From: Gemmatimonadales bacterium
GTDB lineage: Bacteria > Gemmatimonadota > Gemmatimonadetes > Gemmatimonadales > GWC2-71-9
DNA length: 5,917 nucleotides
Direction of reading: 5' to 3'
NCBI GenBank assembly: GCA_013813145.1
Contig: JACCSE010000434.1
Span: 1-5,917, forward strand
Shown: positions 1-5,917 of the stretch, piece after piece
Position numbering within the stretch: position 1 is the stretch's first letter
How the letters are laid out: each line of letters opens with the position of its first letter
Notes under the pieces: model-generated
The model's input: the letters and a program-made list of their open reading frames with translations, nothing else
Told to the model about the DNA's origin: nothing
Databases searched by the model: none
Made by a program: the position numbers and the translations under genes

Positions 1-362
1 TGCGAGGCCAGCGCCAGCGTGATGGAGTCGAAGCTCGCCTCGAATTCGCTGTAGTCGAGGTCGGCCAGCTCGAGCGTATCGGTCAACACCACGTGATCGC
101 CCTCTACGCCATAGGAGCCGTGTACCAGGTCCCGGGCGTTGTATTCCAGGAGCTGCCGGAAGAGCTCCCCGCGGCGGGGCTCGCTTCCCGGCAGCTCCAT
201 GACGCGTACCCGCAGGATCACCACCGGAGGCGCATAGTTGACGACGACTTCGGCTTCGTCGCCCGTCCGGGCGAGCCATAGGTTCGGCTCGATCTCCATG
301 ACGGTGAGACTGCCGCCGTCGAGCCGGTCGAGAAACGACTGAATGTCCTCACGGGTGATCAT
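1..362 (-). CDS. YbjN / CesT-like chaperone-fold protein, 3' end outside window
   Basis: The first 120 residues of a protein are visible; the frame is still open at base 1. It starts MITREDIQSFLDRLD and carries a central beta-rich part (residues 37-55, VVVNYAPPVVILRVRVMEL). The conserved stretch ELFRQLLEYNARDLVHGSYG follows (66-85), then an acidic segment with VVLTDTLELADLDYSEFEAS (91-110). From memory of the family, this pattern belongs to the YbjN / type III secretion chaperone-like (CesT/Tir) fold, usually about 130-160 residues, so little is probably missing. No signal peptide or membrane segment is seen, so it is probably cytoplasmic. The ATG at 362 is preceded by GGAG (370-373) seven bases upstream. 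That ATG also overlaps the TGA (361-359) of a decayed upstream frame. The function of the family is poorly defined; chaperone or adaptor roles are suggested from the fold only. The family call is fairly sure, the role is not. Confidence 0.75.
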   Translation of the reverse strand, partial: MITREDIQSFLDRLDGGSLTVMEIEPNLWLARTGDEAEVVVNYAPPVVILRVRVMELPGSEPRRGELFRQLLEYNARDLVHGSYGVEGDHVVLTDTLELADLDYSEFEASFDSITLALAS

Positions 363-369
363 CGAAGCG

Positions 370-377
370 CTCCCCCC
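370..377 (-). promoter_or_regulatory. Ribosome binding site of the YbjN-like gene
   Basis: On the minus strand the sequence reads GGGGGGAG, followed by seven bases and then ATG at 362. This decides the start of the YbjN-like protein, whose full length is not in the window. Confidence 0.6.
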
Positions 378-410
378 GGGCAGTTGGTCCGCCTGTTCCC
401 TGCTCGCAGG

Positions 411-440
411 AGCGGCTCCGCGAAATCTAACCGCCCCTCG
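411..440 (-). repeat. Copy C of the DFAERLL-coding direct repeat (intergenic)
   Basis: This non-annotated copy lies in the gap after the 109-residue gene, 74 bases from copy B. That spacing is not a multiple of three, so it falls in a different frame from the gene it follows. See the pseudogene entry. Confidence 0.55.
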
Positions 441-447
441 ACCTCGT

Positions 448-777
448 CTACCGTTTCAGCCGGCCGGGCTCCTGCTGCGCCAACAACCGCTCCGCGAAGT
501 CGATCCGTTCCTCCAGCTCACCCATCCGGAGCTGAAGGTTGTCAACCTCGCCCAGGCGCTGATGCAATTGCTCCACTTCGGCCCGCAGCGCGGGGTCGCC
601 ACCTCCCTTGCCCTCCAGTCGCCGGGCAAGGGCCCGCATGATCGGCCACAGGATGACGGTGGCGGCCACCAGGCTGAGCAGCACGATCATGACGATCGCC
701 GGGGGTCCGCCATCACTCATCCAGATCAGGTTGGGATCGAACGGCGGGCCGGGAACCTGCGGGATGTCCTGAATCAC
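448..777 (-). CDS. Small one-TM coiled-coil membrane protein (paralogue 2, PspB-like shape)
   Basis: A 109-residue protein of unknown function. Residues 1-25 are short and polar/proline-rich. Residues 26-46 form one hydrophobic helix (from PAIVMIVLLSLVAATVILW), followed by the basic stretch MRALARRLEGK. By the positive-inside rule this puts the C-terminus in the cytoplasm. Residues 61-101 form a coiled coil with hydrophobics spaced 3 and 4 apart, one stutter near 76-83, and the end motif ELEERIDFAERLLAQQ. It is paralogous to the 87-residue gene just upstream: both share P-[IV]-x2-A-[LI]-A-x-R-[LI] after the TM, DPxLxAEV at the coil start, and DFAERLL at the end. The start is GTG at 777, chosen because GGAGG (787-791) lies nine bases upstream; the internal ATG at 720 has no such site. 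It overlaps the preceding gene by GTGA, which suggests translational coupling. Shape and size recall PspB of the phage-shock system, but homology to PspB is not shown. Confidence 0.8.
   Translation of the reverse strand: MIQDIPQVPGPPFDPNLIWMSDGGPPAIVMIVLLSLVAATVILWPIMRALARRLEGKGGGDPALRAEVEQLHQRLGEVDNLQLRMGELEERIDFAERLLAQQEPGRLKR
485..514 (-). repeat. Copy B of the DFAERLL-coding direct repeat
   Basis: Codes for the conserved coiled-coil end of the 109-residue protein. It aligns without gaps to 829-858 (21 of 30 identical) and to 411-440 (22 of 30, sharing the uninterrupted plus-strand run gctccgcgaa). The three copies show a family amplified in tandem. Confidence 0.6.
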
Positions 778-1037
778 TCCGGGTTCCCTCCCCGAGCCAC
801 CTGAGCGCGCTCCTGCTGCTGCATGAGGAGCCGCTCGGCGAAATCCACTCGCTCCTGGAGCTCCGTCACTTCACGCCGGATAGAGTCCACCTCGGCCAGG
901 AGCTCGGGATCCTGCATCGGGACGGCTCCCTGGCTCCGGATCCGCTCGGCGATGGCTTTGCCGACCGGACTCATGGAGAGAAGGAACAGACTGCCGCCGC
1001 CGAAGATGAACGTGATCGCGAGAATGCCTTCATCCAT
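774..1037 (-). CDS. Small one-TM coiled-coil membrane protein (paralogue 1, PspB-like shape)
   Basis: An 87-residue protein of unknown function. Residues 4-22 form a hydrophobic segment (ILAITFIFGGGSLFLL), followed by the membrane-proximal stretch SPVGKAIAERIRSQG, then a short linker. The coiled coil runs from DPELLAEVDSIRREV to ELQERVDFAERLLMQQQ (residues 43-75), ending in a polar tail. With only MDEG before the helix, the protein probably has its N-terminus outside and a cytoplasmic coiled coil. It is the shorter sister of the next gene: its coil is ten residues shorter, but the start (DPxLxAEV) and end (DFAERLL) of the coil are conserved. ATG at 1037 has GGAGG (1048-1052) ten bases upstream. 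Its TGA is part of a GTGA overlap with the next start, so the two proteins are probably made together and may form hetero-oligomers through their coils. The family assignment is by shape only; PspB-like is a suggestion. Confidence 0.8.
   Translation of the reverse strand: MDEGILAITFIFGGGSLFLLSMSPVGKAIAERIRSQGAVPMQDPELLAEVDSIRREVTELQERVDFAERLLMQQQERAQVARGGNPE
787..791 (-). promoter_or_regulatory. Ribosome binding site of the 109-residue gene, inside the preceding gene
   Basis: GGAGG on the minus strand, nine bases before the GTG start at 777. It lies within the last codons of the 87-residue gene. It favours the GTG over the downstream ATG at 720. Confidence 0.6.
829..858 (-). repeat. Copy A of the DFAERLL-coding direct repeat
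   Basis: Codes for the conserved coiled-coil end of the 87-residue protein. It is the reference for comparison with copies at 485-514 and 411-440, with 21 and 23 of 30 bases identical by eye. Confidence 0.6.
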
Positions 1038-1047
1038 ACCTGTGTGG

Positions 1048-1052
1048 CCTCC
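1048..1052 (-). promoter_or_regulatory. Ribosome binding site of the 87-residue gene
   Basis: GGAGG on the minus strand, ten bases before ATG at 1037, in the 49-bp gap after the 77-residue gene. It supports the start chosen for this short gene. Confidence 0.55.
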
Positions 1053-1082
1053 GATCGCGCTCTACGGAGACGGCGGGCAGGA

Positions 1083-1099
1083 TGTTTCAGCCCGAAACA
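1083..1099 (-). repeat. Small inverted repeat spanning the stop codon of the 77-residue gene
   Basis: TGTTTC and GAAACA form a perfect 6-bp inverted repeat around a 5-base loop. It overlaps the final codons and the TGA (1089-1087) of the 77-residue gene. No T-run follows on the minus strand, so it is not a standard intrinsic terminator. It could be chance, a small RNA hairpin between genes, or a protein-binding palindrome. Confidence 0.3.
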
Positions 1100-1320
1100 C
1101 TAGATCGGACCAACTCCACCGCCTCGATCGACCCGAGCGAGACAGCGATCTCGGTGTCGTCGCTCCCGGCGGGTCTGAGGTAGACCTCGTGCGCGGTGAC
1201 GTGAGTGTCCACGCTGGTCGGGATTCCGATCACTTCGGTCTGCTCGGTGGTCGTGATGCGGACCGCCTGCTCGTGTCCGCCGGCGTAACCCAGCAGGGAG
1301 ACGATGTCTTCGTAGGTCAT
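1087..1320 (-). CDS. Conserved-looking 77-residue protein, possible small beta-barrel
   Basis: I do not recognise this protein with certainty. It begins with a short helix (MTYEDIVSLLGYA). A run of alternating strands follows: QAVRITTTEQTEVIGIPTSV, then HEVYLRPAGSDDTEIAVSL and SIEAVELV. The pattern (helix, then about five strands, with a basic or polar residue at strand edges and a closing I-x-x-V-E-L strand) resembles Sm-like or other small-barrel proteins that bind RNA or ligands. This is inference from the strand pattern, not a family match. It has no signal peptide or TM segment, so it is probably cytoplasmic. ATG at 1320 has a near-perfect GGGAGGT (1325-1331) four bases upstream, the best ribosome site in the window, so the gene is real. 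It is the first of the small-gene cluster, 61 bp after the peptidase gene and 49 bp before the 87-residue gene. Confidence 0.7.
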   Translation of the reverse strand: MTYEDIVSLLGYAGGHEQAVRITTTEQTEVIGIPTSVDTHVTAHEVYLRPAGSDDTEIAVSLGSIEAVELVRSSVSG

Positions 1321-1324
1321 GCTG

Positions 1325-1331
1325 ACCTCCC
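1325..1331 (-). promoter_or_regulatory. Strong ribosome binding site of the 77-residue gene
   Basis: GGGAGGT on the minus strand, four bases before ATG at 1320. It is the strongest Shine-Dalgarno match in the window and the main support for translation of this short unknown gene. Confidence 0.65.
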
Positions 1332-1381
1332 AGGACGTGAACGCCTAATGTACGGCCGGTGACCCCACGTCGCTATCAGCG

Positions 1382-3670
1382 CTACTGTCCCGCCGCCGCT
1401 CGCTCGGCGGCGGCCCCGCGCGGAGCCGGGCCCATGAGTGTCCGGTCGAGGAAGCGGGTCATGAGTTCGAAGAGGTGCACCGTCGTCCCCTGCCCCTGGC
1501 AAATGCAGTGGGTCCGGTTGGGGTATTCCATCAGCTCGAACTGCTGATTCGCCGCCACCAGGGCATTGATCAGTATCTGGCTGTTCTGGTAGTGGACGTT
1601 GTCGTCGCCGCTGCCGTGGACCAGAAGCAGGTCACCGCGCTTTCCCTTCACGTAGCTCAGCGGCGAGCCCCGGTCATAGCCGGCCCGATTCTCGGTAATG
1701 AGTCCGTTGAAGCGCTCGGTGTACACGTTGTCGTACAACGCCCAATGGGTGACCGGGGATACCGCGATGGCGGTCCGATAGATCTCGGGGTGCTGGAAGA
1801 GCGCGTTGAGACTCATGAAGCCGCCGTAGCTCCACCCCCAGATGCCCACCCTGCCGGCGTCGACGTATGGCCGCTGGATCAGCGCTCGGGCGGCCGTGGC
1901 CTGGTCCCGCGTCTCCAGGACGCCCATCTGCCCGTAAATCGCCTTGCGGAACGCCCGGCCGAGCGCCGCGGGCGTACCCCGGTTGTCCACGATGGCCACT
2001 ATGTACCCCTTCTGGGTAAGCATGGTGTGCCACAGGTAGTAATTGCCCCAGACGTCGTCCACCTCGGTATCGCCCGGGCCGCCGTAGAGGAAGAAGAGCA
2101 GCGGGTACTTGCGGGTCGAGTCGAAGTCCACCGGCTTCATCAGCAGCCCGGGCATCGGCGCGCCGTCCTCCGCCTTTACGGTGAACCACTCGATCGCCCC
2201 CCGGCGCAGGGCGCCGACTCTCGAACGGAGCGCCGCGTTGTCCACCAGGGTGCGGATCGGCTGATTCCCGGGCAGCCGCACCAGCCGCACCAGCGGCGGA
2301 TTGCCGAGACTGGAGTAGGTCTCGATGGCGTGGCGGTAGTCGGGCGCGATGTCGTAGGCGTGAGTACCGCTCTCCCGTGCGGGGCTGATCCGCTCCGGCT
2401 CACCCTTGCCGTTGAGCCGGGAGCGAAAGAGATAGCGCTGGCGAGGGTTGTCCGGCGAAGCGATGTAGTAGAGCCATCCGCCCCCGGCGTCGATGCCGAG
2501 GACGTCGATGATGTCGAACGCTCCGCGGGTGACCGGCCGGGCGGCCTTTCCGCCGCGAGACATTACATAGACGTGACGCCAGCCGTCGCGATCGCTCACC
2601 CAGGTGAAGCGCTTCCCCTGGTCCAGCCAGACCACGTCATCCACGACGTCGGTCCAGGTGCTGTCCCGTTCGGTGTGGATGGTTCTGACCTTTCCGGTGG
2701 CCGCGTCGCCCAGGATGACCTGGTTGGTATTCTGCACCCGGTTCAGCCGCTGGAGGATCACCTCGTTCGAGCTCGCCGCCCAATCCATCCGGGGGATGTA
2801 GTGATTGCGCGGGTCGCCTTCGATCTCGAGCCACCGGATCGGTCCCCCCGCCGCGCCCACGATCCCGCCCCGGGCGGCGGAGTTGGTTTCGCCTACCTTG
2901 GGGTACTGCACCGGGATGACCCTGGGGTAGACGGAATCGGTGTTGTTGATGAGGAAGAAATCCTCGACCTGGTCGGCGTTGAGCTGCCAGAACGCGATCC
3001 GCCGGCCGTCGGGACTCCAGCGCCAGCCGTCGGCGTGGTAGTTCATCAGCTCTTCTTCATACACCCAGTCGAACGTGCCGTTGATCAGGGTCCGGCTGCC
3101 GTCGGTGGTGAGCGCCGTGATGCCGCCGCCGGTGAGGTCCTCGACGTAAAGGTTGTTCTCCCGGACGTACCCGACACGACGTCCGTCGGGCGCGAACTTG
3201 GCGAACATGAGGGTGGAGGGCTTCGCGTCGGAGCCACCGAGCTTGCGGAGCTGTCCGGTCGCGCGGTTCAGCACCCAGTAATCGCCCCGGGTGTTGAGCC
3301 GCCAGACCGGCTTGGTATTGGTGAAGACCAGCAACTGGCCTCCGTCGGGAGACCAGCCGTAATCCTCGACCGCGAGCGGCAAGGTGTCACCTCGGGGCAC
3401 GAGCTGGCGCGCCGAGACCAGCACCTCCCGGTTGCCCCGCCCCACGTCGTAGCGCACGATGTCGAGCCCCGGGCCCGCCGCCGCCGGCTCCAGCGTGGTG
3501 TACGCCGACCCGTCGCCAAGCCAGCGCGCCGGTCCGAACGGCTGAGGCTTGAACTCAGTGGGCCCATAGATCCGGCGCACGGTCAACAGTGACGGATCGG
3601 TAACCTGAGCCGCCGCCGGGGCGGCGACGAGAAGGACGGCGAGGGCGATCTGGGCGGCGTAGCGGGTCAT
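1382..3670 (-). CDS. Exported S9-family dipeptidyl peptidase IV (prolyl peptidase)
   Basis: A serine peptidase of family S9 (DPP-IV subfamily) that removes N-terminal dipeptides, typically X-Pro or X-Ala, from peptides in the periplasm or outside the cell. The 762-residue protein starts at ATG 3670 with a Sec signal peptide (basic MTRYA, hydrophobic core, likely cut after Ala21 in APAAA-Q). An N-terminal beta-propeller follows (about 30-490), with repeats such as YGWSPDGG and WRWSPDGRR and the DWVYEEE motif; Glu205 and Glu206 bind the substrate amino group in this family. The C-terminal alpha/beta-hydrolase domain has the oxyanion Tyr529 (LYGGPG), Ser614 (GWSYGG), Asp689 (HGSGDDNVHY) and His721 (YPNRTH). 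YDNVYTERFNG near 647-657 matches the substrate pocket of DPP-IV. The 75- and 32-residue spacings of the triad and the total length are normal for DPP-IV. A longer frame begins with TTG at 3769 but would add 33 residues before the signal peptide, so it is rejected. No clear Shine-Dalgarno precedes ATG 3670. Cysteines sit directly after the catalytic His (HCIC). Confidence 0.93.
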   Translation of the reverse strand: MTRYAAQIALAVLLVAAPAAAQVTDPSLLTVRRIYGPTEFKPQPFGPARWLGDGSAYTTLEPAAAGPGLDIVRYDVGRGNREVLVSARQLVPRGDTLPLAVEDYGWSPDGGQLLVFTNTKPVWRLNTRGDYWVLNRATGQLRKLGGSDAKPSTLMFAKFAPDGRRVGYVRENNLYVEDLTGGGITALTTDGSRTLINGTFDWVYEEELMNYHADGWRWSPDGRRIAFWQLNADQVEDFFLINNTDSVYPRVIPVQYPKVGETNSAARGGIVGAAGGPIRWLEIEGDPRNHYIPRMDWAASSNEVILQRLNRVQNTNQVILGDAATGKVRTIHTERDSTWTDVVDDVVWLDQGKRFTWVSDRDGWRHVYVMSRGGKAARPVTRGAFDIIDVLGIDAGGGWLYYIASPDNPRQRYLFRSRLNGKGEPERISPARESGTHAYDIAPDYRHAIETYSSLGNPPLVRLVRLPGNQPIRTLVDNAALRSRVGALRRGAIEWFTVKAEDGAPMPGLLMKPVDFDSTRKYPLLFFLYGGPGDTEVDDVWGNYYLWHTMLTQKGYIVAIVDNRGTPAALGRAFRKAIYGQMGVLETRDQATAARALIQRPYVDAGRVGIWGWSYGGFMSLNALFQHPEIYRTAIAVSPVTHWALYDNVYTERFNGLITENRAGYDRGSPLSYVKGKRGDLLLVHGSGDDNVHYQNSQILINALVAANQQFELMEYPNRTHCICQGQGTTVHLFELMTRFLDRTLMGPAPRGAAAERAAAGQ
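1390..1413 (-). repeat. GC-rich inverted repeat at the end of the peptidase gene
   Basis: A perfect 9-bp inverted repeat (CCGCCGCCG / CGGCGGCGG) with a 6-base loop, lying in the last codons of the peptidase (AAAERAAAGQ) five bases before its stop. It would form a very stable hairpin in the mRNA, but no U-tract follows, so it is not a canonical intrinsic terminator. It may slow 3' exonucleases or weakly end transcription before the small-gene cluster. It may equally be a by-product of alanine-rich coding. Confidence 0.45.
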
Positions 3671-3765
3671 GGAGAGAACGATTCCGGACGCGGGTGGATG
3701 GCGATTTGGCGAAGGATACTTGGTTTGCCGGCGTGAGGATATTCGGACAACCGGGGCCGGAGCCT

Positions 3766-5917
<2,152 letters not shown>

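Larger units (their letters stand above)
359..451 (-). pseudogene. Degenerate third copy of the coiled-coil protein C-terminus
   Basis: Between the 109-residue gene and the YbjN-like gene, the minus strand reads VDEVEGRLDFAEPLL and then about 15 unrelated residues to a TGA at 361-359. This matches the conserved ends of the two upstream paralogues (GELEERIDFAERLL and TELQERVDFAERLL). The DNA also aligns without gaps: 411-440 matches 829-858 at 23 of 30 positions and 485-514 at 22 of 30 (counted by eye). The frame is open only from 517 and has no ATG, GTG or TTG before the motif. It lies in the -1 frame relative to the 109-residue gene, and the membrane part is missing. The motif Arg is replaced by Pro and a TTA codon, rare in such GC-rich DNA, appears. 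This looks like the remnant of a tandem duplication. Alternatives are a C-terminal extension reached by frameshifting, or a one-base sequencing error. Confidence 0.6.

Noticed and set aside
343..804. 153-codon and 85-codon plus-strand open frames over the small-gene cluster
   Set aside because: They are antisense to genes with good ribosome binding sites and recognisable TM/coiled-coil structure. Their translations are low-complexity, proline/arginine-rich shadows.
1475..3592. 705-codon open frame on the plus strand, antisense to the peptidase gene
   Set aside because: Its translation is rich in Val, Asp, Arg, Pro and Gly without domain motifs, and it mirrors the opposite gene. Long antisense frames are expected in GC-rich genes with biased third positions. 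The minus-strand frame has a complete catalytic triad.
3671..3765. Possible promoter or terminator in the uvrA-peptidase gap
   Set aside because: The gap is less GC-rich and holds TTGTCC and AAGTAT, but their spacing (23 bases) does not fit a -35/-10 pair. No hairpin with a U-tract is present. Nothing firm enough to annotate.

Overview
The window comes from a GC-rich bacterium (about two thirds G+C by eye) with all convincing genes on the minus strand. Protein style (a UvrA with the usual zinc modules, a secreted DPP-IV-like S9 peptidase, a YbjN-like protein, and small one-TM proteins ending in 'DFAERLL') fits Gemmatimonadota best. That placement is an inference from sequence style, not a phylogeny.

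Layout in the direction of transcription (high to low coordinates): (1) the C-terminal three quarters of uvrA, entering from the right edge and stopping at 3766; (2) a 95-bp gap, then a complete exported prolyl dipeptidyl peptidase (3670 to 1382) with signal peptide, beta-propeller, Glu-Glu motif and Ser-Asp-His triad; (3) a cluster of small genes: a 77-residue protein of unknown function (1320-1087), an 87-residue membrane-anchored coiled-coil protein (1037-774), a 109-residue paralogue of it overlapping by four bases (777-448), a degenerate third copy of the paralogue C-terminus in the next gap (about 451-359), and the start of a YbjN/CesT-like protein (362 to beyond base 1). No gene-free stretch exceeds 100 bases. 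I see no tRNA, rRNA, insertion sequence, CRISPR array or clear intrinsic terminator.

uvrA (nucleotide excision repair) and the peptidase (periplasmic or extracellular peptide breakdown) are unrelated housekeeping or scavenging functions that happen to be neighbours. The small-gene cluster is the interesting part: two tandemly duplicated PspB-shaped membrane proteins (one TM helix plus cytoplasmic coiled coil), translationally coupled, next to a YbjN/CesT-like chaperone-fold gene. This resembles an envelope-stress or membrane-maintenance cassette of the phage-shock (Psp) type. The missing test is whether a pspA/IM30 gene lies just beyond base 1. The third, decayed copy of the conserved coiled-coil motif shows that this small family has been expanding by tandem duplication at this locus.
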